Source: Chloroflexota bacterium (GTDB taxonomy: Bacteria > Chloroflexota > Dehalococcoidia > JACPQK01). Taken from it: a stretch of 64,000 nucleotides of DNA. The notes under the pieces were generated by a model. It was not told the DNA's origin. It searched no databases and saw nothing but the letters and a program-made list of their open reading frames with translations. Positions 16,376 to 24,239 of the stretch are shown piece by piece (the stretch's first letter is position 1; each line of letters opens with the position of its first letter). The position numbers were made by a program, and so were the translations under genes. The stretch covers positions 45,924-109,923 of the forward strand of contig JACPQM010000069.1 of the NCBI GenBank assembly GCA_016190505.1, written 5' to 3'.

Positions 16376-17116
16376 TCACAGCGATGCCAGCCGCCGCCGT
16401 ATGCGCAGCAGGTCTCGCAGGACCTGGTAGGCCAGGGGCCAAAGCCGCAGCTTGCTTTGCCTGCGGTTGGTCCAGGTCACCGGCATCTCCACGACGGAGT
16501 GCCCGAAATGCTGGGCCAGGCCCAACAGCTCTACGTCAAACAAGAAGCCGTCAGTGGTAAGCAGGGGAAACAGCTTCTGGGCGACGGCGCTGCGAAAGAA
16601 CTTGAAGCCGCACTGGCTGTCGCGGACTCCCTTCAGGCCCACCAGTGAGTTCGCCGCCAGGCGAAAGTTACGGGAGACCAGCCGCCGGTACCAGGGCTGG
16701 GGCACCAGTATGTGAGCGCCCCGCACCCGCCGGGAGGCGATGACGACGTCCGCTCCCTGCCCCAGGTGGGAGAGTGCGCCGACGACGGCCGAGAGGTCGG
16801 TGGACAGGTCCGCGTCCATGAACCCCGCATAGCGGCCTCTGGCCGCCAACATCCCTGTCTTCACGGCACAGCCCTTGCCCCGGTTCACTTCGTGGCGTAT
16901 GACGCGGAAACGCGGGTCCCCCTGGGTGGCGCCAGCCGCCGCAGCCGAGGTATCATCCCCGCTCCCATCGTCCACGACGATGACCTCCCAGCTTCGGGGG
17001 CCACGGTACGTTTCCAGGTAGTCCCGCAACCGGAGAAGGGCGTCGCGTATCCCCTGGCCCTCGTGATAGGCCGGCACCACGATGGAGAGCTCTATGTCCT
17101 CTGAGTCGGAGGGCAT
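16376..17116 (-). CDS. GT2 glycosyltransferase, dolichyl-phosphate glucosyl/mannosyltransferase-like
   Basis: A 246-residue GT-A enzyme that transfers a sugar from a nucleotide donor to a polyprenyl phosphate or glycan. It has ELSIVVPAYHEGQGI, VIVVDDGSGDDT, NRGKGCAVKTGML, FMDADLSTDL (D-x-D metal site), then SQCGFKFFRSAVAQ and GFLFDVELL, typical of the DPM1/ALG5 group. ATG 17116 (MPSDSEDIEL) is chosen over a longer start at 17152 because a TGCTATAAT extended -10 box lies 13 bases upstream of it. No C-terminal membrane helices are seen, so it is the soluble type. Confidence 0.88.
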   Translation of the reverse strand: MPSDSEDIELSIVVPAYHEGQGIRDALLRLRDYLETYRGPRSWEVIVVDDGSGDDTSAAAAGATQGDPRFRVIRHEVNRGKGCAVKTGMLAARGRYAGFMDADLSTDLSAVVGALSHLGQGADVVIASRRVRGAHILVPQPWYRRLVSRNFRLAANSLVGLKGVRDSQCGFKFFRSAVAQKLFPLLTTDGFLFDVELLGLAQHFGHSVVEMPVTWTNRRQSKLRLWPLAYQVLRDLLRIRRRLASL

Positions 17117-17129
17117 GCGATTCTTGGGT

Positions 17130-17170
17130 ATTATAGCAGGGTATCTGGGCAAACGGGGCTGTGATATAAT
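17130..17170. promoter_or_regulatory. Divergent extended -10 promoters for the GT2 gene and larB
   Basis: Minus strand: TGC-TATAAT at 17130-17138, 13 bases before ATG 17116. Plus strand: TGA-TATAAT at 17162-17170, 11 bases before GTG 17182. Both have the TGn extension, weak -35 regions and leave leaders of only about 5-7 bases. Confidence 0.6.
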
Positions 17171-17181
17171 CGGGGCGCCTG

Positions 17182-17934
17182 GTGGTCAACATAGACTCCA
17201 ACTACCTTGTACAGCTTCTGTCCGGCGTGCGCAGTGGAGAGTTGCCAGTAGACGAGGCTCTCTCCCGATTGCGTACCCTTCCCTATCAGGACCTTGGTTT
17301 TGCCAGGGTGGACCATCATCGTTCCCTGCGCCTGGGGTTTCCCGAGGTTGTCCTGGGCCTGGGCAAAACCGCCGAGCAGATCGCGTCCATAGTGGACTCG
17401 CTGGCCTCCCGGAACGGCCGGGTGCTGGTCACCCGGGCCAGCCCTGAGGCCTATGCCCTGGTCAAACAGAAGCATGACGTCGCGCTATACCACGAGGCGG
17501 CCCGGGCCATCACCGTCGGGCAGCCGGAGTCACCGCTGCGGCCGGGTGTGGCCGTGGTCTGTGCGGGCACGGCCGACCTGTCCGTGGCAGAGGAGGCTTG
17601 CGTCACCGCCACCATCATGGGCAACGAGGTAGAGCGCCACTACGATGTGGGTGTGGCCGGGGTTCACCGCTTGCTGGACATTGTGCCGCGACTCCAAGGG
17701 TCCCGGGCCATTGTGGTGGTGGCCGGTATGGAGGGTGCATTGCCCAGCCTGGTGGGTGGCCTGGCCGGGACTCCGGTGATTGCTGTCCCCACCAGCGTGG
17801 GATATGGGGCCAGCTTCGGGGGATTGGCCCCGTTGCTGGCCATGCTCAACTCCTGCGCACCGGGTGTAGCCGTGGTGAACATAGACAACGGTTTTGGGGC
17901 GGGGTATCTGGCCGCCCTGATCAACAGGGGTTAG
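17182..17934 (+). CDS. larB: Nickel pincer cofactor biosynthesis protein LarB
   Basis: LarB carboxylates and hydrolyses nicotinate adenine dinucleotide to start synthesis of the nickel pincer nucleotide of lactate racemase and related LarA-like epimerases. The 250-residue protein has the family's PurE-like C-terminal domain: VVCAGTADLSVAEEA near residue 117, GNEVERHYDVGVAGVHRLL near residue 141, VVVAGMEGALPSLVGGL and PVIAVPTSVGYGASFGGL near residue 198, and VNIDNGFGAGYLA at the end. No larC, larE or larA is in the window. GTG 17182 is close to the promoter. DedA follows after 2 bp. Confidence 0.92.
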   Translation: MVNIDSNYLVQLLSGVRSGELPVDEALSRLRTLPYQDLGFARVDHHRSLRLGFPEVVLGLGKTAEQIASIVDSLASRNGRVLVTRASPEAYALVKQKHDVALYHEAARAITVGQPESPLRPGVAVVCAGTADLSVAEEACVTATIMGNEVERHYDVGVAGVHRLLDIVPRLQGSRAIVVVAGMEGALPSLVGGLAGTPVIAVPTSVGYGASFGGLAPLLAMLNSCAPGVAVVNIDNGFGAGYLAALINRG

Positions 17935-17936
17935 AC

Positions 17937-18635
17937 ATGGCGGGTATTGAGGCTCAGGTCTTAGAGTTCATCCGCACGGTATATGACGTGGTGGGTTGGC
18001 CTGGCGTGGTCTTGATGATGGCCATTGAGAGCGCCTGCGTCCCGCTGCCCAGCGAGATCATCATGCCCCTCAGCGGGTGGATGCTTATCAGGGAGCGGGG
18101 TCTGTCTCTGGCCTATCTGCTGCTGGCCGCCTTCTATGGTGGTCTGGGTAACCTCCTGGGCTCGCTGGCCGCCTACTGGGTGGGCGCGTGGGGTGGGCGG
18201 CCCTTCCTGGAGAGGTACGGCCGCTATTTTCTGATCACCCAGCACGACTTGCAACTCGCCGACCGCTGGTTCGCCCGCTACGGCGATATTGCCGTGCTGG
18301 TGTCGCGCGTGCTGCCGGTGGTGCGCACCTTCATCAGCCTGCCCGCGGGCATCGCCCGGATGAACCTGCTCCGGTTCAGCATCTACACCTTCGCCGGGTC
18401 CTTCGTGTGGAGCCTGGGGCTGGCCTATGGGGGATATCTCTTGGGAGAGCATTGGGAGCAGCTCCGCGCGGTAATGCGTCCCTTCGATATACCAATCATC
18501 CTCGCCTTGCTTGTGCTCCTGGCGCTTTTCCTGCGCCGCAGGCTCAAGGGCTTGGGGCGCTCCGGAATGCGCCAGGCCACCGACGGGCCAAATAGTCCTC
18601 GCTCCCCTGGTGGCAGAGAGTTAGACTCGTCCTGA
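17937..18635 (+). CDS. DedA family membrane protein
   Basis: A 232-residue inner-membrane protein of the DedA/VTT (SNARE-associated) family, linked to lipid-carrier flipping and membrane homeostasis. IESACVPLPSEIIMPLSGWM near residue 29 has the re-entrant-loop Glu and Pro residues, GNLLGSLAAYWVGAWGG near residue 65, and SRVLPVVRTFISLPAG-x-ARM near residue 120 has the paired Arg residues of the family. ATG 17937 lies 2 bases after the larB stop, so the pair is one transcript; a longer overlapping frame within larB is rejected. Confidence 0.93.
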   Translation: MAGIEAQVLEFIRTVYDVVGWPGVVLMMAIESACVPLPSEIIMPLSGWMLIRERGLSLAYLLLAAFYGGLGNLLGSLAAYWVGAWGGRPFLERYGRYFLITQHDLQLADRWFARYGDIAVLVSRVLPVVRTFISLPAGIARMNLLRFSIYTFAGSFVWSLGLAYGGYLLGEHWEQLRAVMRPFDIPIILALLVLLALFLRRRLKGLGRSGMRQATDGPNSPRSPGGRELDSS

Positions 18636-18753
18636 GTTTGCCGAAGGAGTGAGGGGGAGGTATGCCGTGGTCAAAGCGAGCGTTCCGCATTTTCTGGCGC
18701 TGCTCTGTGGGGCTGGGCACGGTGCCCTTTAGTCAGTATAGAAGGAGACATCC

Positions 18754-19896
18754 ATGGAAAGAGAGCTGGAAAGGATAAAAGAGCGGGAGCCCGCCATGTT
18801 CGACCGGGTGCTGGAGCAGAGCCATCAGCTCCTCAAGGATGAGAAGAAACATGCTGCCAGTTTCCCTCACGTCATCAAGTTCCAGGACATACCCTGGACG
18901 CAGGGCGCCCAGGCCTTTCACAAGCACCTTATCCGCGGTCCGGCGCTGGATATGCCCTACAACACTGGCATCCGCAGCATGGTGGCCCTGGAGCAGATAC
19001 TGGCCCCGTCCGGCAGGTCGGGGCGGCACCGCCACTACTTCGAGGCCATGTTCTACATCCTGGAGGGCGAGGGCTACGAAATCCACGACGGCAAGCGCTA
19101 TGACTGGCAGCAGGGCGACATCGCCATGGTGCCCACCTACACCGTGCACCAGCACTTCAACACCGACCCCAAGGCAAGTGCCCGCCTGTTCTACATAATC
19201 CCCGGCATCTTCCGGTTCATGGGCATCTCCGAGACGGAGCAGATCGAGCTCCACATCAACTACCGCGTCCCTGACGGCGCAACACCCATATACGGCGACG
19301 GCAACCGCTTCACCGGCTACCGTACGGGGGATGGCAAGGAGTTCTTCTTCGGCCTGGACGAGCCCCTCCAGAAGATGATGGACGACATGAAGGCCATGGC
19401 TGAGCTGGTGGGCGAGCCCAAGGACGACTACGAGCGCGTGATGAAGCAATTGGCCGAGGAGAACGAGTGGCGGGGCCGGGTGCCGCGCACGGTGCGCCCC
19501 TCCCAGCTTCCGTGGCAGAACACCCGCATGGGCAAGATCAAGTACCTGGTGCACCCGAGGCTGGGCAGCGCCCTGCGGACCATCGAGTCGTTCCTCCAGG
19601 AGCTGCCGCCGGGCGGCGCCTCGGGGAAGCACCTCCACGTAGGCGAGGAGCTACATCTGGTGCTGGAGGGCAAGGGCTACGACATCCATGATGGTGTGCG
19701 GTGGGACTGGGAGAAAGAGGATATGGTGGCTATCCCCATCAATACAGTGCACCAGCACTTCAACGCCGACCCCAAGAACCCAGCCCTGTTCCTATCGGTG
19801 CAGTCCCGCCTGTTCGACCTGGTGGGCCATGGCGGCGTGCGCCACCTGGAGGATGCGCCGGGTGCAAGCTTGACACAGGCCAATGCCTGGCCTTAA
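18754..19896 (+). CDS. Bicupin, gentisate 1,2-dioxygenase-like (paralog A)
   Basis: A 380-residue two-domain cupin. N-terminal cupin: GRHRHYFEAMFYILEGEGYE (His-x-His-x4-Glu metal ligands, about residues 91-108) and PTYTVHQHFNTD. C-terminal cupin: GKHLHVGEELHLVLEGKGYD near residue 291 and INTVHQHFNADP. Both halves keep metal ligands, unlike many gentisate dioxygenases. Length and layout match GDO or 1-hydroxy-2-naphthoate dioxygenase, Fe(II) ring-cleaving enzymes, but the substrate is unproved. The N-terminus MERELERIKEREP is shared by paralogs B and C. GGAGA six bases upstream supports ATG 18754. Confidence 0.8.
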   Translation: MERELERIKEREPAMFDRVLEQSHQLLKDEKKHAASFPHVIKFQDIPWTQGAQAFHKHLIRGPALDMPYNTGIRSMVALEQILAPSGRSGRHRHYFEAMFYILEGEGYEIHDGKRYDWQQGDIAMVPTYTVHQHFNTDPKASARLFYIIPGIFRFMGISETEQIELHINYRVPDGATPIYGDGNRFTGYRTGDGKEFFFGLDEPLQKMMDDMKAMAELVGEPKDDYERVMKQLAEENEWRGRVPRTVRPSQLPWQNTRMGKIKYLVHPRLGSALRTIESFLQELPPGGASGKHLHVGEELHLVLEGKGYDIHDGVRWDWEKEDMVAIPINTVHQHFNADPKNPALFLSVQSRLFDLVGHGGVRHLEDAPGASLTQANAWP

Positions 19897-19973
19897 ATTA
19901 GGCTATCGTCGCGAGACCGGCAGACACTTGTCGCATGTCTTAGTTACCTGTTGTCCCAGAAAGGAGGCGCCAC

Positions 19974-21038
19974 GTGGAACGGGAAGTCGAGCGGATGCGG
20001 GAGAGGGAACCCATCGAACAGGACCTCATGATTGAGGACGCTGTCCGCAAGCTCAAGCACGAGAAACAGGTCTTCGGCAAGAAACCCCACGTGCTCAAGA
20101 ACTCCAGAGTGCCCTGGTCTCAGGGTATCCAGGCCTATCACAAGAACTGGATCCGCCCTATTCACTTCACCGACCCCCTGGAGTCCTACAGTGCTCCACA
20201 TCACTCCTTCCTGGTCCTGGAGCAGATAATCCCACCGGGCAGCAAGTCGGGCAAGCACCGCCACTACCCTGAGGCCGCCTTCTACATCATGGAGGGCCGG
20301 GGCTACGAGATCCACGACGAGAAAAAATGGCCCTGGAAGGCCGGCGACATATTCTGCGTTCCCACCTACTGCGTTCACCAGCACTTCACTGACCCCGATA
20401 CCTCGGCCCGCCTGTTCTACGTGGTCCCGCTGCTGTTCAGCACCCTGGGCCTGGCCGAGACGGAGCAGATTGAGACCCACCCTCTGTACAAGCTATCGGA
20501 AGAGAGCAAGGCCCTGATGGGCATAGACGACCAGCTCGCCAAGATGCTGGCGGTGCGCAAGGCCGCTCCCACCTACACGGGCGAGCCTGCCAACACCTAT
20601 GAGACGTACCGCAAGCGGATCGCCGACGAGGTCCAGTGGCGGCTCAACTGCACCCACATTGTGGATGGCGCCCAGCGGCCCTGGGAGGACACGGCCATGG
20701 GCCGCCTCAAGTATCTGAGCCACCCCACTATTCCCACAGGGCTCCAGATGATTGACGCTTGGGAGCAGGAGATACCACCGGGAGGGCACTCTGGCAAGCA
20801 CCGCCACGTGGCCGAGGAGCTACACAAGATCCTGGACGGCGTGGGCTACGACGTCCACGATGGCGTGCGTTGGGACTGGGAGAAGGAGGACGTGGTGGTC
20901 ATTCCCAGCCACACCGTGCACCAGCACTTCAACGCCTCCAGGGAAAAGCCCGCGCGGTTCTTGTCCTATCAGTCCCGCATCTACTCCCACTTCGGGCATG
21001 GCGGCGTTGAGCACCTGGAGGATGCCTCGGCCACTTAG
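19974..21038 (+). CDS. Bicupin, gentisate 1,2-dioxygenase-like (paralog B)
   Basis: Second of three tandem bicupins, 354 residues. Ligand motifs: GKHRHYPEAAFYIMEGRG near residue 88 with YCVHQHFTDP, and GKHRHVAEELHKILDGVG near residue 266 with SHTVHQHFNAS. The start codon is GTG (GTGGAACGGGAAG) at 19974 with AAAGGAGG upstream. A linker segment EPANTYETYRKRIADEVQWR between the cupins is shared with paralog C. The gene starts 77 bp after paralog A. Its end overlaps a possible ATG start of the epimerase-like gene. Confidence 0.8.
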   Translation: MEREVERMREREPIEQDLMIEDAVRKLKHEKQVFGKKPHVLKNSRVPWSQGIQAYHKNWIRPIHFTDPLESYSAPHHSFLVLEQIIPPGSKSGKHRHYPEAAFYIMEGRGYEIHDEKKWPWKAGDIFCVPTYCVHQHFTDPDTSARLFYVVPLLFSTLGLAETEQIETHPLYKLSEESKALMGIDDQLAKMLAVRKAAPTYTGEPANTYETYRKRIADEVQWRLNCTHIVDGAQRPWEDTAMGRLKYLSHPTIPTGLQMIDAWEQEIPPGGHSGKHRHVAEELHKILDGVGYDVHDGVRWDWEKEDVVVIPSHTVHQHFNASREKPARFLSYQSRIYSHFGHGGVEHLEDASAT

Positions 21039-21456
21039 CGCAGTGATCAAGAAGCTAGACCACGTCGCCATCGTTGTCCGGGACATGCAGGAGGCCCTGG
21101 GCTTCTACCGTGACCTGCTGGGCTTGCGCTGTTCCGAGGTCAAGGAGCTGCATGGCCAGGGGGGCTTCCGCACGCTGCTGGTCTTCGTGGACCTGGGCAA
21201 TGCCGAGTTGGAGTTGGTCCAGCCACTCCAGGAGGGCGACACCATGGGCCGGTTCCTTCAGGAGCGGGGCGAGGGCCTGCACCATGTTTGTTTTGAGATA
21301 GATAGCCTGCCCGGGACGGCGGCTGAGCTCCAGAGCAAAGGGGTGAAGCTGAGGTACAACGGCCAGCACCGCAGCGGCAAGCTGGACTTCCTTTACCCGC
21401 AAGAGTGCAAGGGCGTGCTCGTCGAGGTGCTGGAGAAGCCCGGGCCGGTACATTAG
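21022..21456 (+). CDS. VOC protein, methylmalonyl-CoA epimerase-like
   Basis: A 144-residue vicinal-oxygen-chelate protein: KKLDHVAIVVRDMQEALGFY near residue 9 (first metal His), AELELVQPLQ (Glu) near residue 64, GEGLHHVCFEIDSL (His) near residue 84 and KGVLVEVLEKP (Glu) near residue 133. This spacing and the G-E-G-L-H-H segment are those of methylmalonyl-CoA epimerase, which fits the B12 mutase genes at 35.4-37.5 kb, although the mutase is atypical. The start may be ATG 21022 (overlapping paralog B by 17 bases) or GTG 21043. An alternative role is an extradiol-type or glyoxalase activity for the bicupin pathway. Confidence 0.78.
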   Translation: MPRPLSAVIKKLDHVAIVVRDMQEALGFYRDLLGLRCSEVKELHGQGGFRTLLVFVDLGNAELELVQPLQEGDTMGRFLQERGEGLHHVCFEIDSLPGTAAELQSKGVKLRYNGQHRSGKLDFLYPQECKGVLVEVLEKPGPVH

Positions 21457-21481
21457 AGCCTTCGTCTAAGTGCACCTGCTC

Positions 21482-21548
21482 GTGGTTCGACAGGCTCACC
21501 ATGAGCGGGCGTTGTGGGCCGCTCATCCTGAGCTTGTCGAAGGACGAG
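21482..21548. repeat. Imperfect inverted repeat (TTCGACAGGCTCA family), second copy
   Basis: GTTCGACAGGCTCACCATGAG faces CTCATCCTGAGCTTGTCGAAG; same family as 11654-11721 and lying between the epimerase and bicupin C. The longest exact arm segment is kept under ten bases by mismatches. Confidence 0.8.
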
Positions 21549-21594
21549 CGGCCCTCCTGCACTAGGACACAATGCCAATCAGGAGGACAATAAG

Positions 21595-22719
21595 GTGGAA
21601 CGAGAACTGGAACGCCTGCGCGAGCGGGAACCCAAGATGCACGACTATACCTGGAACGAGAACATGTACCTCCGTTGGGAGGAGCAGCGGAAACAGTACG
21701 CGGCCAGGCCGCGCATCCTCAAGTACAGCTCGGTCCCCTGGGAGCAGGTGTGGATGGCTTACCACAAGGTCTTTGCCGCAGCACCAGAATGGACCACCCG
21801 CAAGAAGAACTTCTCCCCCATTCGCACCATGACCGTGCTGGAGCAGATCATCACCCCGGGCGGCAGGTCGGGCAAGCACCGGCACTTCCCTGAGGCCCTC
21901 TTCTTCGTTCTGGAAGGCAAGGGCTGGGAGATCCACGACGACAAGAAGTGGCCCTGGGAGGCCGGCGACGCCATGTGCGTCCCCACCTATTGCATCCACC
22001 AGCATTTCGCCGACCCCTCCACGGGCGCGCGTCTGTTCTACATCGTCCCTGCCCAGTTCGAGCTTATGGGCATGGCCCAGATCGAGCAACTGGAGGTTCA
22101 CCAGGGCTTCCAGCTCCCCAAGGGGACCGAGCAGATCACCGGCTCCCGGGGCCAAGCGCTGGGCTACAAGCGGCCCGATGGCGTCGAGATACACCTGGCC
22201 ATGGACGAGGCTGAGCTTACCGCCGCTATGGCCAGCAAGCAGAATGCGGCCAAGCTGACCGGCGCTCCGGCCAACACCTACGACAAATACATCGCACGCC
22301 TGGCGGAGGAGGCCGAATGGCGGCGCGACTGCCCCCACGTGGTCCATGGCGCCCAGCGACCCTGGGAGGAGACCCGCATGGGCCGCCTGAAGTACCTCAT
22401 CTACCCCGGCATACCTTCGGGCATCGTCACTCTGGACGCCTGGATACAGATCATCCCGCCCGGGGGCCGCTCGGGCAAGCACCGCCACGCGGCGGAAGAG
22501 GTCCACAAGATCATGGAGGGCCGGGGCTACGACGTCATTGACGGCCAGCGCCACGACTGGGAGAAGGAGGACGTGGCCTGCATGCCCATCCTGAGCACGC
22601 ACCAGCATTTTAATGCCAGCAGCACGGAGCCTGCCATGTTCTACTCGGTGCAGCCGCGCCTGTACGACTTCATCGGCCACGGCGGCTATGAGCACTTCGA
22701 GGATGCCTATGCCCCGTAG
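21595..22719 (+). CDS. Bicupin, gentisate 1,2-dioxygenase-like (paralog C)
   Basis: Third tandem bicupin, 374 residues, GTG start with AGGAGG nine bases upstream. Motifs: GKHRHFPEALFFVLEGKG near residue 92 with YCIHQHFADP, and GKHRHAAEEVHKIMEGRG near residue 297 with LSTHQHFNAS. It is closer to B than to A in the linker (TGAPANTYDKYIARLAEEAE). The repeat element at 21482 separates it from the epimerase. Three complete copies with intact metal sites suggest separate substrates or a hetero-oligomer rather than decay. Confidence 0.8.
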   Translation: MERELERLREREPKMHDYTWNENMYLRWEEQRKQYAARPRILKYSSVPWEQVWMAYHKVFAAAPEWTTRKKNFSPIRTMTVLEQIITPGGRSGKHRHFPEALFFVLEGKGWEIHDDKKWPWEAGDAMCVPTYCIHQHFADPSTGARLFYIVPAQFELMGMAQIEQLEVHQGFQLPKGTEQITGSRGQALGYKRPDGVEIHLAMDEAELTAAMASKQNAAKLTGAPANTYDKYIARLAEEAEWRRDCPHVVHGAQRPWEETRMGRLKYLIYPGIPSGIVTLDAWIQIIPPGGRSGKHRHAAEEVHKIMEGRGYDVIDGQRHDWEKEDVACMPILSTHQHFNASSTEPAMFYSVQPRLYDFIGHGGYEHFEDAYAP

Positions 22720-22846
22720 GTTCCCCACCTTGCCCTCTCCGTTGACCCTAACGAACGGCCTTTCGTGTTGGCGATGGTGCTACGGCGCGGAGGAGTCCCC
22801 GTAGAATCGGCCTATCCCGACTGACAGACACCACGGGGGTGCACAT

Positions 22847-23095
22847 ATGGCCACCAGATCCTTTGTCTTGATAGAAACCAGCATAGGCAAGAGCCGGGCC
22901 GCGCTCGATGCCCTGAGAAAGGTCAACGGTGTGGCCGCGGCTGACGCGGTCACCGGGCCTTATGACATCATTTGCGTGCTTGAAGCCCGTGACCTCAATG
23001 CCGTGGGTGACGTCGTGTCCGGCCAGATCCACCGAGTCCCTGGCGTGTCCCGGACTGTGACTTGTGTCGCCATGGACGCGATGGGCTATAGGTAG
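22847..23095 (+). CDS. Stand-alone Lrp/AsnC ligand-binding (RAM) domain protein
   Basis: An 82-residue protein equal to the C-terminal domain of Lrp/AsnC regulators without the DNA-binding helix-turn-helix: VLIETSIGKSRAALDALRKV, GVAAADAVTGPYDIICVLEA and RVPGVSRTVTCVAM. Such RAM-only proteins form rings that bind amino acids and modulate full-length Lrp partners. GGGGGTG precedes ATG 22847. It follows the bicupin cluster by 127 bp. Confidence 0.85.
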   Translation: MATRSFVLIETSIGKSRAALDALRKVNGVAAADAVTGPYDIICVLEARDLNAVGDVVSGQIHRVPGVSRTVTCVAMDAMGYR

Positions 23096-23319
23096 GAGGA
23101 CAGCGCCAATGGCGCCGGCATTGCCAGCCGTACCCAGACGCGAGGCATGTTTGGCCCACTTCCCCTTTTGCCCGACACGCTTCGACGGCAAGGAGGAAAG
23201 GGGACGCCCAAGCTTCCGGCGCTGAGCTTCAGGTGCGTCTGTCCGTGGAACCACGCTTAGACCGGACCGGAGATGACCTGTTGCCAGAGCATTCCCTCGT
23301 GAGTCATGCCTCCGCGGGG

Positions 23320-23529
23320 TCAGCCTGGTGAAGCATGGTCGGTAACCGGCATATTGACCCACACTTGGCCCTTGCGAATCTCGATGTTGAACTCGCAGTC
23401 CGGGTTGGTACACACCCAGGCCTTGTACCGAATCGGGGCGCTCTCGGGGCCGTAGTCCGACAAGGGCACCAGTTCACCCACCTGGCACTGCTGGCACCTG
23501 GGGAACGGCCATTCAGGTATTAGAGCCAT
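23320..23529 (-). CDS. Small zinc-ribbon-like protein (69 aa)
   Basis: CQQCQVGELVPLSDYG near residue 13 and CTNPDCEFNIEIRKGQVWVN near residue 40 give two C-x2-C / C-x4-C knuckles, a small zinc ribbon. GGAGGTGG lies upstream of ATG 23529. No partner gene is evident. Function unknown; such ribbons are usually nucleic-acid or protein docking modules. Confidence 0.65.
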   Translation of the reverse strand: MALIPEWPFPRCQQCQVGELVPLSDYGPESAPIRYKAWVCTNPDCEFNIEIRKGQVWVNMPVTDHASPG

Positions 23530-23818
23530 TGGTCACCACCTCCCCTGACCCGCTGGTGGGCGGGACTGACGCCCGGTGGCTCTGGACAAGTCCCACCCTG
23601 ATCCCACAACAACCTGGCCCAGTAACCTCCTGTCTTGCGCCAGAGCACTTGTTGCCCATGACCGCCTGTATGTCACTTGATGGCAACAGAGGGCACGCGA
23701 TCCCGGGTGTCGCCTGGGGCCATAGTCCACCGCTTGTGGGCTTCCCCGGCAACCCTAACAGACATGGGCGCGCCCGTCAACTCTCGGAGGACATGCCCCT
23801 TGACATTGGCCGCGCCAG

Positions 23819-24212
23819 GTGCACGGGCGCCAGATTGATACCAGGCTGGTGGACCGCTTTGCAGACTACGTAAGAGGTCGGGTAGCCCAGGGTTGCACCA
23901 ATGGCAGAGTGTTGCTCAGGGAGATCGAGGGGCAAGGCTATGTGGGGAGCTATACCTCGCTCAAGCGCTTCCTGAAACCCCTGCGGGAGAGCGAGCGTTG
24001 GCGCGCAGAGATCAGGTGGGAAGCACCGCCAGGGCTTTATGCTTAGGTCGATTGGGGCGACTTTAGCGCAGAGTTGCCCGACCACTCCCTGATAAGGCTA
24101 CATGCCTTTGTGTTCACCCTGGGCTACTCACGGGTGACGTATGTGGAGTGGACTACCAGGATGGACCTAGCCACATTGGAGCGCTGCCACGAGCACGCGT
24201 TCAGCTACCTTG
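23819..24212 (+). pseudogene. IS21-family transposase (IstA) remnant
   Basis: The frame encodes VRGRVAQGCTNGRVLLREI, GQGYVGSYTSLKRFLKPLR, then VDWGDFSAEL, LHAFVFTLGYSRVTYVE and RCHEHAFSYL: the middle of IstA, including the first catalytic Asp. It is dead: a TAG at 24044-24046 replaces the glutamine normally before VDWG, the helix-turn-helix N-terminus is missing and the reading is cut after about 24210, before the other DDE residues. IstB and terminal repeats were not found. The cut end abuts the truncated helicase gene, so this insertion probably broke it. The 23530-23818 stretch before it holds no gene I can support. Confidence 0.85.
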
Positions 24213-24239
24213 TCACTTTTCACGTTATTGACCCAGAAC

